64,000 nucleotides of DNA from Alkalibacter saccharofermentans DSM 14828. GTDB taxonomy: Bacteria > Bacillota > Clostridia > Eubacteriales > Alkalibacteraceae. Below the pieces are notes generated by a model. The model was not told the DNA's origin. It saw nothing but the letters and a program-made list of their open reading frames with translations, and searched no databases. The DNA lies in the NCBI RefSeq assembly GCF_900128885.1, contig NZ_FQTU01000001.1, positions 124,001 to 188,000 on the forward strand, read 5' to 3'. Each line of letters opens with the position of its first letter. Positions within the stretch are counted from its first letter, which is position 1. The translations under genes and the position numbers were made by a program. Below are positions 43,837-54,250 of the stretch, in pieces.

Positions 43837-43860
43837 AAAAACTTTAGATTTAAAATAATT

Positions 43861-43892
43861 GGCTTCGGATTACAAAGTCCGGGGTCTTTTTT
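43861..43892 (+). terminator. Terminator before the glycogen locus
   Basis: GGCTTCGGA (43861-43869) pairs, with some G-T pairs, with TCCGGGGTC (43878-43886), then six T. Confidence 0.65.
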
Positions 43893-43895
43893 ATT

Positions 43896-44188
43896 GGAAA
43901 CAGATTTTTTTTAATATATGAGATTAAATTCAATATAAGTTCATCATTTCGTTAAGTTTAAGTAAATTGTTGAACATCTGTTCATGAGTTGTCATTAATA
44001 ACAATTTCTGCAAATCTGACTATCGTTTACATAGGGTTTTGACATAGACTTCACAGGGTATAATACTTTATAATAGATTATATGTTCTAAATCAAAGTTA
44101 ACCCACATTAACAAATATGTAATATTTATGTTCAAATGTAAGTTGTGGTTACATAATATCAATAATAAATAGATTCTAGGAGGGTCTC
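43896..44188. other. AT-rich intergenic region before glgB
   Basis: About 290 bp without a coding frame. It holds TTGACA (44039-44044) and TATAAT (44059-44064), but only 14 nt apart, and a second TATAAT at 44069-44074. Spacing away from 17 suggests a regulated promoter or one of these boxes being unused. Nothing else is seen. Confidence 0.5.
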
Positions 44189-46096
44189 ATGTCCAACAAA
44201 AGTATCAGAAATAATCCAGATCATTACTATAGCGGAGAAGGTTCCTTTGATGCCCATCTTTTTCACGAAGGCACATTCTACAGAAGCTATGAATTTTTAG
44301 GAGCGCACCCCTACAAGGATGCTGTAAGGTTCGTAGTGTGGGCGCCAAGAGCAGAGCTTGTTTTTTTAACAGGGGATTTCAATAATTGGGATGAATTTTC
44401 TCTTCCAATGCAGCGTATTCACGGAAGCGGTCTCTGGGAAATCTGCGTTAAGGGCGTACTCGAATACGACACGTACAAGTACAGAATCATCACTAGCAAG
44501 GGCCAAGAAAAATACAAGGCGGATCCATATGCATTTCACGCCGAGGAGAGACCGGCAACGGCATCGAAGTATTTTGATATCGGCGGTTACAACTGGAAGG
44601 ACAATTCCTGGATGAAAAACAGGAATAAAACAGCAACCTACGACAAGCCCGTTTCAATATATGAAGCAAACTTCATGTCATGGAAGAGAAAGCCTGACGG
44701 CAGCGTCTATTCATATAGGGAGCTGGCAACTGAAATGGTGCGGTATGTGAAGAAAATGGGCTTTACCCATATAGAGCTAATGCCTGTAATGGAACATCCT
44801 TTCGATGGTTCATGGGGATATCAGACCACGGGTTATTTCGCTCCCACCAGCAGATTCGGAACTCCAAAGGATTTTATGTACTTTGTAGATAAATGCCATG
44901 AAAACGGTATTGGCGTCATACTGGACTGGGCTCCTGCTCATTTCTGCCGGGACGATCATGGGCTTAGGATGTTCGACGGCACCGGATGCTTCGAATCCTC
45001 CGATTCCCAAAAAGCTGACAACGAGCAGTGGGGAACCAGCAACTTTGATTTTTCTAAACCTGAAGTCATGAGCTTTTTGATATCAAATGCCATGTACTGG
45101 CACGAATACTACCATATAGACGGTATTCGAATAGATGCAGTCGCGTACATGCTTTACCTGAATTTTTCGGGCAAAGATCTTATGAACGAAAACGGCGGAT
45201 ACGAAAACCTGGAGGCTATTAACTTCATACGAAAGCTTAATACCGTGGTATTCCAGCATTATCCGGGAACTATGATGATTGCCGAGGAGTCTACAGCCTG
45301 GCCTATGGTCACCCGCCCAATCGACGACGGAGGCTTGGGCTTTAACTACAAATGGAATATGGGCTGGATGAACGACATGCTAAAGTACATGGAAACAGAC
45401 CCGTTTTTCAGATGCGGCAATCAAAATGCACTGACCTTTTCTATAAGCTATGCTTTTTCCGAAAATTTCGTGCTCCCGCTAAGCCACGATGAAGTGGCCC
45501 ACGGCAAGAAATCTCTGCTAGATAAAATGCCTGGCACCTACGAAGAAAAATTTGCCAATCTAAGGCTCTTGTATCTATATATGTACATGCATCCCGGCAA
45601 AAAGCTCATATTCATGGGTGGTGAATTTGCACAGTTCATCGAATGGAACGAATGGCAGGAGCTGGACTGGTTCTTGCTTGATTACGAACTACACGGTAAA
45701 ATGAGCGACTTCATGTCGGATTTAAATAAATTCTATGTTTCTGAGCCTGCGCTTTTCCAGCAGGATACCAGCTATGAAGGATTTGAGTGGATTGAACATG
45801 AAAACCACAGGGAAAGCATAATATCATTTGAGAGAATAGATAAAAATGGAGACAGGCTGATTGCCGCTTTTAACTTCACCCCTGTAGACAGACCTATTTA
45901 TCCAATCGGCGTCAGTGAAGAGGGCAGCTATAAAACTGTTATGAATACCGACAAGAAGCGATATGGCGGGAATCTTCCAAGAGTCAAGACTTATCAATCT
46001 TTAAATGAGCCGATACACGGCAGACCTTATGCAGTAAGGGTGGACATTCCTGCTTTAGGGGGAATAGTCTTAAAACACATCAAGCCAAAGAAATAA
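44189..46096 (+). CDS. glgB: 1,4-alpha-glucan branching enzyme
   Basis: 635 residues, GH13. N-terminal CBM48-like domain (about 45-125: VRFVVWAPRAELVFLTGDFN), then HPFDGSWGYQTTGYFAPTSRFG, the nucleophile Asp in DGIRIDAV (about 315), acid/base Glu in IAEESTAWP (about 366) and LPLSHDEVAHGK. It cuts an alpha-1,4 chain and rejoins it as an alpha-1,6 branch. AGGAGGG precedes the ATG. First gene of the glycogen operon, 35 nt before glgC. Confidence 0.95.
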   Translation: MSNKSIRNNPDHYYSGEGSFDAHLFHEGTFYRSYEFLGAHPYKDAVRFVVWAPRAELVFLTGDFNNWDEFSLPMQRIHGSGLWEICVKGVLEYDTYKYRIITSKGQEKYKADPYAFHAEERPATASKYFDIGGYNWKDNSWMKNRNKTATYDKPVSIYEANFMSWKRKPDGSVYSYRELATEMVRYVKKMGFTHIELMPVMEHPFDGSWGYQTTGYFAPTSRFGTPKDFMYFVDKCHENGIGVILDWAPAHFCRDDHGLRMFDGTGCFESSDSQKADNEQWGTSNFDFSKPEVMSFLISNAMYWHEYYHIDGIRIDAVAYMLYLNFSGKDLMNENGGYENLEAINFIRKLNTVVFQHYPGTMMIAEESTAWPMVTRPIDDGGLGFNYKWNMGWMNDMLKYMETDPFFRCGNQNALTFSISYAFSENFVLPLSHDEVAHGKKSLLDKMPGTYEEKFANLRLLYLYMYMHPGKKLIFMGGEFAQFIEWNEWQELDWFLLDYELHGKMSDFMSDLNKFYVSEPALFQQDTSYEGFEWIEHENHRESIISFERIDKNGDRLIAAFNFTPVDRPIYPIGVSEEGSYKTVMNTDKKRYGGNLPRVKTYQSLNEPIHGRPYAVRVDIPALGGIVLKHIKPKK

Positions 46097-46131
46097 ATCA
46101 AATATAAACAACATTAAAAGGAGGGCTTTAC

Positions 46132-47301
46132 ATGAAGAAAGAGAAAGTTGTCGCCATGCTTCTAGCAGGAGGACAAGGTACAAGGCTAAAATCGCTGACA
46201 AAAAATGTCGCTAAACCAGCAGTCCCGTTTGGGGGCAAATACAGGATCATCGATTTCCCCTTGAGCAATGCAGCAAATTCAGGGATAACAGATATAGGAA
46301 TACTTACGCAGTATAAACCCTTCCTTTTGAACGAACACATCGGAATTGGCTCTCATTGGGATTTTGACAGAAGTTCCGGTGGACTAAGGATATTGTCCCC
46401 ATTTGCAGGTGAAGCAGGAGGAAGATGGTATCAAGGAACAGCTAATGCTATCTACGAGAATATGAATTTCATAAATCACGTGAACCCAAATTACGTCTTG
46501 ATACTTTCCGGTGATCACATCTACAAAATGGATTACAAGAAAATGCTGGACTATCACATAGAAAAACAGGCCCATTGCACCATTTCAGTAATACAAGTGC
46601 CTTGGGATGAAGCTTCGCGTTTTGGTATTATGGATACTGACGAATTTGGCAGAATCACTGAATTTGCTGAAAAGCCTGAGAAACCAAAAAGCAATCTGGC
46701 GTCTATGGGTATATACATATTCAATTGGGACGCTCTTAAAGCTTATCTTGAAATGGATGTTAAAAATCCTGATTCAAGCAATGACTTTGGCAAAGACATA
46801 ATCCCTACGATGCTTGCAGACAAAAACAACATGTATGCATACACTTTTGAAGGATATTGGAAGGATGTTGGAACTGTAAGAAGTTATTGGGAAGCAAATA
46901 TGGATCTTCTCTCAGATGATAATGAGCTGGATCTTTATTGCAGAGAATGGCGAATCTTTACGAAAAACAGGAATCTTCCTCCTCAATACGTAACAGACCA
47001 GGCAGTAGTTAAAAACTCCATGATAAATGAAGGCTGTATCATTGATGGACACCTGGAAAAATCCATATTGTTCAGTGAAGTAAGGGTGGACAAAGGCGCA
47101 AAAGTTTACAACAGCGTAATTCTTTCAGGAGCTATTATAGAAGAAGGGGCAAAAGTCTGCAACGCAGTGGTCATGGAAGGCGTAAGGGTAAAAAAGGCGA
47201 TGTCATCGGAGAAGAAAACGGCGAACACGTCTATCTCGTATCTAAAGAAGAAATCATTAAGGACTAGGGGGCAAATATTATGGATAACTGCATGGGAATA
47301 A
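46132..47301 (+). CDS. glgC: Glucose-1-phosphate adenylyltransferase GlgC with a frame change near the 3' end
   Basis: The plain frame codes 389 residues. Residues 1-354 are standard GlgC: LAGGQGTRLKSLT, FPLSNAANSGI, YQGTANAIYEN, SGDHIYKMDY, FAEKPEKP, and left-handed helix repeats. After VRVKK the plain frame gives an unrelated tail, while the -1 frame gives GDVIGEENGEHVYLVSKEEI and stops at 47267, a proper family end (378 residues). The switch lies on A_AAA_AAG (47190-47196). The plain frame runs 22 nt into glgD. It makes ADP-glucose from ATP and glucose-1-phosphate. Assembly error, mutation or programmed shift are all possible. Confidence 0.92.
   Translation: MKKEKVVAMLLAGGQGTRLKSLTKNVAKPAVPFGGKYRIIDFPLSNAANSGITDIGILTQYKPFLLNEHIGIGSHWDFDRSSGGLRILSPFAGEAGGRWYQGTANAIYENMNFINHVNPNYVLILSGDHIYKMDYKKMLDYHIEKQAHCTISVIQVPWDEASRFGIMDTDEFGRITEFAEKPEKPKSNLASMGIYIFNWDALKAYLEMDVKNPDSSNDFGKDIIPTMLADKNNMYAYTFEGYWKDVGTVRSYWEANMDLLSDDNELDLYCREWRIFTKNRNLPPQYVTDQAVVKNSMINEGCIIDGHLEKSILFSEVRVDKGAKVYNSVILSGAIIEEGAKVCNAVVMEGVRVKKAMSSEKKTANTSISYLKKKSLRTRGQILWITAWE
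47190..47196 (+). other. Slippery heptamer A_AAA_AAG in glgC
   Basis: In the zero frame the codons read GTA AAA AAG, exactly the X_XXY_YYZ order of the E. coli dnaX -1 site. A GGAAGG (47175-47180) lies 9 nt upstream, about where dnaX has its stimulating Shine-Dalgarno-like element. No strong downstream stem was found by eye. Confidence 0.7.
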
Positions 47302-48413
47302 TAAGCTTTAGCAACGATTTGGACAAAAATTTTGGGACATTGTGCAACCACAGACCTGCGTCGATGCTCCCTATAGGAGGAAGGTACCGATTGATAGATT
47401 TCTTCCTTTCAAATATGGTAAATCATGAAATAAGCACCATCGGCGTCTTTACGGGTACAAAGATACGCTCGGTAATGGACCATATAGGAAGTGGAAAGCC
47501 TTGGGATTTAAACAGAAGATTTAAAGGCTTGTTTGTTTTTCCTCCCTTATATGATGATCACACGGCAAAATCCGTTGGAAATATACACTTGTTTCACAGC
47601 AACGAGTCATTTTTCAGGAATTCCTCAGAAGAAAATATATTCATTTGCAACACCAGCATGCTCTATAGAACGGATCTTGAAGAAGCCTACGATTACTTCA
47701 AGGAAACTGATGCAGACGTGACACTGATATATAAAAAGGTAAATGACCCTGGTGGAAGATTCATAAATTGCGACAAGATATCAATCAAGGAAGACGGCCG
47801 ATTGGATCATCTTGGCACCAATCTTGGCACAGAAGAAAATTTCAACCTGTTTTTAGGCAGCGTATTTATCAAAAAAAGCGTTTACTTAAAAATCGTACGA
47901 GATGCAATAGAGAAGGGAACGGCTAATTATCTCAAAGAGGCCTTGATGAACAACAGAAGAAAATTCAAGTTCAATACCTTCGAACACGAGGGACATGTAG
48001 AATCCATACGAAACATCAAAAACTATTTTGATGCCAACATGAGCCTTCTGGACAGTGATGTATACAAGGAGATTTTTGCTTCTCACGGCACGGTATACAC
48101 GAAGACCAAGGACGAACCTTCAACATTCTACAAGGATGATGCAAAAGTGTCGAATTCCCTGGTTGCCAACGGATGCATACTCGATGGAAATATTCAAAAC
48201 AGCATTATATTCAGGGGAGTCAAGGTGGGCAAGAATGCAATAGTAAAAAACTCCATCATCATGCAAAAGGCGGTCATTGAAGATAATGCGGTCATAGTAA
48301 ACGCCATAGTAGACAAATTCACCCGAATAGAAAAGGGAGTAGAAGTTATAGGCAATCAGACTGTGCCCTACGTAGTAGAGAAGAGTCTAAAAATCGGCAA
48401 GGAGGATAAATGA
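47280..48413 (+). CDS. glgD: Glucose-1-phosphate adenylyltransferase regulatory subunit GlgD
   Basis: 377 residues, paralogue of GlgC but with a degenerate N-terminal nucleotide loop (LCNHRPASMLPIGGRYRLIDF in place of GGxGTRL), as in GlgD of Bacillota, which boosts GlgC activity in a mixed tetramer. C-terminal beta-helix repeats (NGCILDGNIQNSIIFRGVKVG) are intact. AGGGGG upstream overlaps the conserved-frame stop of glgC. Its stop overlaps the glgA start. Confidence 0.93.
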   Translation: MDNCMGIISFSNDLDKNFGTLCNHRPASMLPIGGRYRLIDFFLSNMVNHEISTIGVFTGTKIRSVMDHIGSGKPWDLNRRFKGLFVFPPLYDDHTAKSVGNIHLFHSNESFFRNSSEENIFICNTSMLYRTDLEEAYDYFKETDADVTLIYKKVNDPGGRFINCDKISIKEDGRLDHLGTNLGTEENFNLFLGSVFIKKSVYLKIVRDAIEKGTANYLKEALMNNRRKFKFNTFEHEGHVESIRNIKNYFDANMSLLDSDVYKEIFASHGTVYTKTKDEPSTFYKDDAKVSNSLVANGCILDGNIQNSIIFRGVKVGKNAIVKNSIIMQKAVIEDNAVIVNAIVDKFTRIEKGVEVIGNQTVPYVVEKSLKIGKEDK

Positions 48414-49843
48414 TGAAAGTACTATTTGCAGCTTCAGAGGCTGTTCCATTTATAAAAACGGGAGGTCTTGCAGACGTTGCAGGATCTCTTCCTCCCGCTC
48501 TCAAGGGACAAAGGGTGGATATAAGAGTTGTGATGCCCCTATATTCTTCAATAAAAGAAGAATACAAGGCCAAGATGAAAAAGATAGCAGAGTTCGATGT
48601 AGATCTAGGTTGGAGAAGGCAGTATGTGGGGGTACATAGCCTCACCCACAACGGTGTGGTTCATTATTTTCTTGACAACGAATTCTACTTCAAGCGTCAC
48701 GGCCTTTACGGATACTACGACGATGGTGAAAGGTTCACATGGTTTGCAAAAGCTGCGACCCTCCTGGGCAAGCACGTTGATTTCAAGCCGGATTTGATCC
48801 ACTCAAATGATTGGCATTCCGCTCTTATAAACCTTTATGTCAAAGATTTTGCCCTGGGAGACGATTGGTTCCAGGATATCAAAACTGTCTATACCATTCA
48901 TAATCTAAAATATCAGGGGACCTTCAATCCAGTAATGCTGGGTGAAGTAATGGGCGTTTCTCAAGATTATTTTCACGAGGATGGACTCAAGTTCTTTGAT
49001 TCCGTAAATTTCTTAAAGGCGGGAATCGTATATAGCGACGCCATCACCACAGTTTCTGAGAGTTATGCAGATGAGATGAAAAATCCTTATTTCGGAGAAT
49101 ATATGGACGGAATAATCCGAAAGCACGAACATAAACTTTCAGGTATTTTAAACGGAATTGATTATAATGAGTACAATCCGGGTAAAGACCCACATATAGC
49201 CGTAAATTACGATCTTAGAAGCTTAAAGAGAAAGAAAGAAAACAAAACGGCTTTACAGGAAAAATTCGGACTCCCCGTTGATGGAGACAAGCCCATGATA
49301 GCAATGGTAAGCAGATTGGTAGATATGAAAGGTTTAGACCTTGTGGCACACATATTTGACGAGCTGTTATCGGATGATCTGCAGTTTGTAGTCTTGGGAA
49401 CGGGAGACAAAAAGTACGAAGATATGTTCAGGTATTTCCAAGATAAATATCCTGACAAGGTTTCAGCAAGAATATACTTTAATGAAGGTGAAGCACATGA
49501 GATTTACGCATCTGCTGACATGTTTTTGATGCCTTCAAAATTTGAACCTTGCGGAATAAGCCAAATGATCTCTCTTAGATATGGAACTGTCCCTATAGTC
49601 AGAGAAGTAGGGGGACTTAAGGACACAGTCGTTAACTTTGACAAAGCCACCGGTGAAGGTAACGGATTCACCTTTGAAAATTACAATGCCCACGACATGC
49701 TCTTTAAGATAAGAGAGGCTCTGGAAACGTATCAGGATAATGAGGTTTGGAGAGAAATCATTAAAAACGGCATGAAGTCCAAAAACGACTGGTCCGAGTC
49801 ATCGAAAAAATATAAATCTCTTTACGAAAGCTTGATCAAATAG
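48413..49843 (+). CDS. glgA: Glycogen synthase (ADP-glucose)
   Basis: 476 residues from the ATG at 48413; the ATG at 48410 is only 4 nt from GGAGG, so the second is preferred. GT5 family: KTGGLADVAGSLP, HSNDWHSALI, and EPCGISQMISLRYGTVPIVREVGGL. It extends alpha-1,4-glucan with ADP-glucose from GlgC/GlgD. glgP follows 13 nt later. Confidence 0.95.
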   Translation: MKVLFAASEAVPFIKTGGLADVAGSLPPALKGQRVDIRVVMPLYSSIKEEYKAKMKKIAEFDVDLGWRRQYVGVHSLTHNGVVHYFLDNEFYFKRHGLYGYYDDGERFTWFAKAATLLGKHVDFKPDLIHSNDWHSALINLYVKDFALGDDWFQDIKTVYTIHNLKYQGTFNPVMLGEVMGVSQDYFHEDGLKFFDSVNFLKAGIVYSDAITTVSESYADEMKNPYFGEYMDGIIRKHEHKLSGILNGIDYNEYNPGKDPHIAVNYDLRSLKRKKENKTALQEKFGLPVDGDKPMIAMVSRLVDMKGLDLVAHIFDELLSDDLQFVVLGTGDKKYEDMFRYFQDKYPDKVSARIYFNEGEAHEIYASADMFLMPSKFEPCGISQMISLRYGTVPIVREVGGLKDTVVNFDKATGEGNGFTFENYNAHDMLFKIREALETYQDNEVWREIIKNGMKSKNDWSESSKKYKSLYESLIK

Positions 49844-49856
49844 ACGAGGTGAAAGA

Positions 49857-52289
49857 ATGCTAACAAAGGAAACACTAAAAAAGGAAATCGAAGAAGCCCT
49901 ATATTCCACCGCTGGTAAAAGCTTTGCAGAGAGCGATTTGACTGACAAGTATTATGCTTTGGGAAATGTAGTCAGAAAACATACAGGAAAGATATGGAGC
50001 GAAACCGGCAAGAATCAGAGAGCTTCCAAAGCCAAAACCGTGTATTATTTTTCAATGGAGTATCTCACAGGAAAGTTTATGGAGAAAAACCTTGAATATC
50101 TCGGCATCTATGAAGTCGTTAAGGATTTCTTTGAGGATCATGACATATGCCTTGGAGACCTTTTTGACATTGAAGCAGAGCCAGGACTGGGAAACGGCGG
50201 CCTGGGAAGGCTTGCCGTAGCTTTTCTCGACTCTCTGAGCTCCATGAGCATGCCAGGTCACGGATACGGGCTACGTTATGAAAAAGGACTATTTAAACAG
50301 AGCATAGAAAACGGCTACCAAAAGGAAGAACCACAGAACTGGCTGAAGGAGCAAAACATATGGGAATTTAAGCGTCCCTCAGAGGCTGTTGAAGTAAGAT
50401 ACGGAGGAGGCATTCAAGTAATTCCCATAGGCAAGAAATTTACCTTTAGGCACGTGGACTATAGCATAGTTAAAGCAGTTCCATACGATACCCCTTTCAT
50501 AGGCTATAAAAATCACAATGTCAATACACTAAGGCTATGGTCTGCAGAGAGCACGGAGGATCTGAATTTAAAAGAATTTTCCAAAGGAAATCTATGTGGT
50601 GCCTTCAATAAAATAGACGAAGTGAAGAGCATATGTCAGGTTCTATATCCGGATGACAGCTACTATGACGGCAAAAGACTCAGGCTTAAACAGGAGTACT
50701 TTTTAGTTTCTGCTGGAGTACAGGACGTAGTAAGAAAGTCCGTTAATAATGGCATACCATTAGAAGAGCTTCACAAATATACAGCCATACACATAAATGA
50801 TACCCATCCGGCGATGGCAGTTCCGGAACTGATGCGGATTCTCATGGATGAATACTATATGGAGTGGGAGCAGGCTTGGAAAATTACTGTGAAGACATGT
50901 GCTTTTACAAACCACACGCTTTTGGAAGAAGCCATGGAAAAATGGGATATAAGCTTATACAGGGATCTTTTGCCAAGGATTTGGCAGATCACAGAGGAAA
51001 TCAACAACAGATTTCTGGCTGAGCTTAGAAACGTCCATAGGATAACATCTGCAGAAGCCATGGACAAATTGTCTATTATACACCAGAACACCGTCCGAAT
51101 GGTCAACCTGTCTATCGTAGGAAGCCATAGCATAAACGGAGTGGCAAAGCTTCATTCAGATTTACTAAAAGAAAGAGAGCTTAGGCACTTTTACAATATA
51201 TATCCCCAGAAATTCAACAACAAGACCAACGGCATAATCCACAGGCATTGGCTGCTTAGCGCGAATAAAAATCTTGCAGACCTGACTGAAGATCTTATAG
51301 GTCCCGGATTTAAAACAAATCCGATTCAAATGAGGGAACTCCTTAAGCATTCCAATGACAAACAGGTTTTAGACAGGATAATGGAAATCAAGCACGAAAA
51401 CAAGAAGAATCTTTCCAAGTACATTTACGATACAACAGGGATAAAAACAAACCCACATGGAATCTTTGACATACAAGCCAAGAGGATTCATGAGTATAAA
51501 AGACAACTGATGAACATACTGCACGTGATGTATCTGTATGACAAGCTTAAAACCAATCCGAACATGGATATGGTCCCTCGCACCTTCATTTTTGCAGGGA
51601 AAGCCGCTCCCGGCTATTATATCGCCAAGGAAATCATTAAGCTCATAAATACAGTTGCAAGAGTCGTTAATAGCGACCTTACCATCAAAGACAAATTGAA
51701 AATTGTTTTCCTTGAAGACTACAGCGTCAGCCTGGCTACTAAGATGATTCCTGCCGCAGATGTTAGTGAGCAGATTTCTACAGCCACCAAGGAAGCATCA
51801 GGAACCAGCAACATGAAGTACATGATGAACGGGGCAATTACCCTGGCTACTTTGGATGGGGCTAATATCGAAATCATGAAGGAAGTAGGGGAAAACAATA
51901 TAGTAGTCTTCGGTTTGAAGGACTACGAGGTTTATGACTTCTACCAAAGAGGCAACTACGATCCTCAAAGCCTATATTTCGGAAATCCGGTAATCAAAGA
52001 AACGATTGACAAGCTGGTCAACGGATATTTCAGGGTTCCTTATGGAGAATTTCAGCCTATCTACGATTCTCTTGTGAAATATGGCGATCGATACTTTATA
52101 TTGAAGGACTTCGAATCCTACATGCAGGCGCAGAGAAAAATCGGCAACATGTACAGGAACAAGTACCAATGGGCTGAGATGTCTCTTAGCAATACAGCTT
52201 GCTCAGGAGCTTTTTCATCTGATTATACAATTGGAAGGTACGCCAATGAAATTTGGGGCGTCAAGACTTTAACTCCGAGGAAGGATTGA
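49857..52289 (+). CDS. glgP: Glycogen phosphorylase
   Basis: 810 residues, GT35. EAEPGLGNGGLGRLAVAFLDS near the start and the PLP-lysine motif EASGTSNMKYMMNGAITLATLDGA (split around residue 655) are intact. It releases glucose-1-phosphate from chain ends. The gene overlaps nothing but is 5 nt from the pulA start, inside the operon. Confidence 0.95.
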   Translation: MLTKETLKKEIEEALYSTAGKSFAESDLTDKYYALGNVVRKHTGKIWSETGKNQRASKAKTVYYFSMEYLTGKFMEKNLEYLGIYEVVKDFFEDHDICLGDLFDIEAEPGLGNGGLGRLAVAFLDSLSSMSMPGHGYGLRYEKGLFKQSIENGYQKEEPQNWLKEQNIWEFKRPSEAVEVRYGGGIQVIPIGKKFTFRHVDYSIVKAVPYDTPFIGYKNHNVNTLRLWSAESTEDLNLKEFSKGNLCGAFNKIDEVKSICQVLYPDDSYYDGKRLRLKQEYFLVSAGVQDVVRKSVNNGIPLEELHKYTAIHINDTHPAMAVPELMRILMDEYYMEWEQAWKITVKTCAFTNHTLLEEAMEKWDISLYRDLLPRIWQITEEINNRFLAELRNVHRITSAEAMDKLSIIHQNTVRMVNLSIVGSHSINGVAKLHSDLLKERELRHFYNIYPQKFNNKTNGIIHRHWLLSANKNLADLTEDLIGPGFKTNPIQMRELLKHSNDKQVLDRIMEIKHENKKNLSKYIYDTTGIKTNPHGIFDIQAKRIHEYKRQLMNILHVMYLYDKLKTNPNMDMVPRTFIFAGKAAPGYYIAKEIIKLINTVARVVNSDLTIKDKLKIVFLEDYSVSLATKMIPAADVSEQISTATKEASGTSNMKYMMNGAITLATLDGANIEIMKEVGENNIVVFGLKDYEVYDFYQRGNYDPQSLYFGNPVIKETIDKLVNGYFRVPYGEFQPIYDSLVKYGDRYFILKDFESYMQAQRKIGNMYRNKYQWAEMSLSNTACSGAFSSDYTIGRYANEIWGVKTLTPRKD

Positions 52290-52294
52290 GAAAC

Positions 52295-54250
52295 ATGAAG
52301 CAGTACGAATACAGCTACTCAGAAAAAAAGCTAGGTTATTCCTTAGAAGGGGAGGATATAATCTTCAGGGTTTGGGCACCGGGTAGAGAAACGGTAACTC
52401 TGGCTCTCTATGACGACCCGTTAGATATAAGAAGGACTCTGCACTACATGATTCCCGACGAGGACAAGGTATTTGAAATCACGCTAGCCAAGGATGAGGT
52501 GACTCCTTACTACACTTACATCCTAGATCATGAATTTGAGGTTACTGATCCATACTCAACAGCGGTGTCTCTAAATAGCCTCAGATCTGCAATCGTGGAT
52601 ATGGAAAACTTAAAGCCACCCGGTTGGGAAGAACATAAGTTGCCTGGCGCAATAGCAGAAACTGATGCCATCATATACGAAATGCACATTAAAGACTTCA
52701 CAGGACACAAAAACTCCGGCGCGATCAATAAGGGAAAATACCTGGGAGTCATAGAGCCGGGAACAACCCACTTGGGATTTGCCACAGGCTTGGATCATCT
52801 AAAAGAGCTTGGGATAACACATGTGCACTTGATGCCCGTATATGACTTTCTGACAGTAGATGAAAATCCGGATAGGTTCAACGATGACTCCAATTACAAC
52901 TGGGGATATGATCCCGAGCATTACAATGTGCCTGAAGGCTCTTACTCTACGGATCCTTCAGATCCGGGGTGCAGGATATACGAGCTTAGACAGATGATTC
53001 AAAAGCTTCATGAAGAAGGCTTCAAAGTTATAGTGGATGTGGTCTACAATCACACATACAGAGGTCGAAATTCTAATTTCAACCTTCTTGCTCCTGAGTA
53101 TTATTACAGGACAAGGACAGATGGATCTTATTCCGACGGATCAGGCTGTGGAAATGAACTTGCAACAGAAAGGCCAATGGTCAGAAAGTTCATCCTGGAT
53201 TCTTTGATGTACTGGGTAAACGAATTTAAAATAGATGGGTTCAGGTTCGATTTGATGGCGCTCATCGACATCGAGACCGTAAGAAAGGCCGTAAATATCC
53301 TTAGGCTCGCAAATGAAAGCATATTCATTTATGGGGAGCCCTGGACTGCAGGGATGACAACCCTTTCCGACAAGCTAACTACTACGAAAGGCAAACAGCA
53401 GGGATTGTCCTTTGCTTTTTTAAATGACAATTTCCGCAATGCCATCAAAGGAGACAGCAACGGAGAGGGAAGAGGGTTCGTGCACGGAAACTGCGATATG
53501 AAAAGAGAAACCGAAATAGGTTTGGCAGGCTCTATATTTTACGACAAGGGACGGATAGGTTTTGGTATTGCTCCCAACGAGACAATAAACTATATTAATT
53601 CCCACGACAACCTCATAATCTACGATAAAATGAAAAAAATCTTTAGCCAAAGCGACGAATCATTCATCGTAAGGCTGAACAAGCTTGCATTTGGAATACT
53701 TTTTGTATCCCAGGGCATACCGTTCATACACTCCGGCAATGAGTTTTTGAGAAGCAAGAACATGTTAGACAACACCTATAATTCTTCATTCAACGTAAAT
53801 GCTCTTAACTGGTCTTTAAAAAGCAGAAACAACGGCTTTTATAATTTTTTCAAGGATCTCATCCAACTAAGAAAAAAACATCCCGAATTCAGGTTGAAAA
53901 CGGGTGATAAAATACGGGAAAGCTTAAAGTTTTTTGATGTCGAAAGAGAAGGATGCAATTGCATAGGTTATACCATAAAACTTGACAATAAGAACGTAGA
54001 AGAAGGAAAGTATACACTGGTTGCAATAAACGGCCATCATGAAAGCTGTCTTATTACTCTGTCGATGGTACGTAATCACATTGAAAAACAATATGGTCTC
54101 ACCGAAGATCACCTTTGCATTATAGAAATACTGAACATGGATGGGTTGGTAACCTCAAAGAACAGCAGGGGAGAACTGGATCCACACGGGGTTGAAATAC
54201 CTGGGTATTCCATCATGGTCTTCTCATTGGCTGAAAGATGTGTTAAATAA
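52295..54250 (+). CDS. pulA: Type I pullulanase (debranching enzyme)
   Basis: 651 residues from the ATG at 52295, with GAGGAAGG upstream. N-terminal CBM48-type domain, the type I pullulanase motif YNWGYDP (about 202), nucleophile Asp in DGFRFDLMA (about 318), IYGEPW with the acid/base Glu, and NSHDN. No signal peptide, so it acts inside the cell on glycogen branches, working with glgP. Confidence 0.92.
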   Translation: MKQYEYSYSEKKLGYSLEGEDIIFRVWAPGRETVTLALYDDPLDIRRTLHYMIPDEDKVFEITLAKDEVTPYYTYILDHEFEVTDPYSTAVSLNSLRSAIVDMENLKPPGWEEHKLPGAIAETDAIIYEMHIKDFTGHKNSGAINKGKYLGVIEPGTTHLGFATGLDHLKELGITHVHLMPVYDFLTVDENPDRFNDDSNYNWGYDPEHYNVPEGSYSTDPSDPGCRIYELRQMIQKLHEEGFKVIVDVVYNHTYRGRNSNFNLLAPEYYYRTRTDGSYSDGSGCGNELATERPMVRKFILDSLMYWVNEFKIDGFRFDLMALIDIETVRKAVNILRLANESIFIYGEPWTAGMTTLSDKLTTTKGKQQGLSFAFLNDNFRNAIKGDSNGEGRGFVHGNCDMKRETEIGLAGSIFYDKGRIGFGIAPNETINYINSHDNLIIYDKMKKIFSQSDESFIVRLNKLAFGILFVSQGIPFIHSGNEFLRSKNMLDNTYNSSFNVNALNWSLKSRNNGFYNFFKDLIQLRKKHPEFRLKTGDKIRESLKFFDVEREGCNCIGYTIKLDNKNVEEGKYTLVAINGHHESCLITLSMVRNHIEKQYGLTEDHLCIIEILNMDGLVTSKNSRGELDPHGVEIPGYSIMVFSLAERCVK

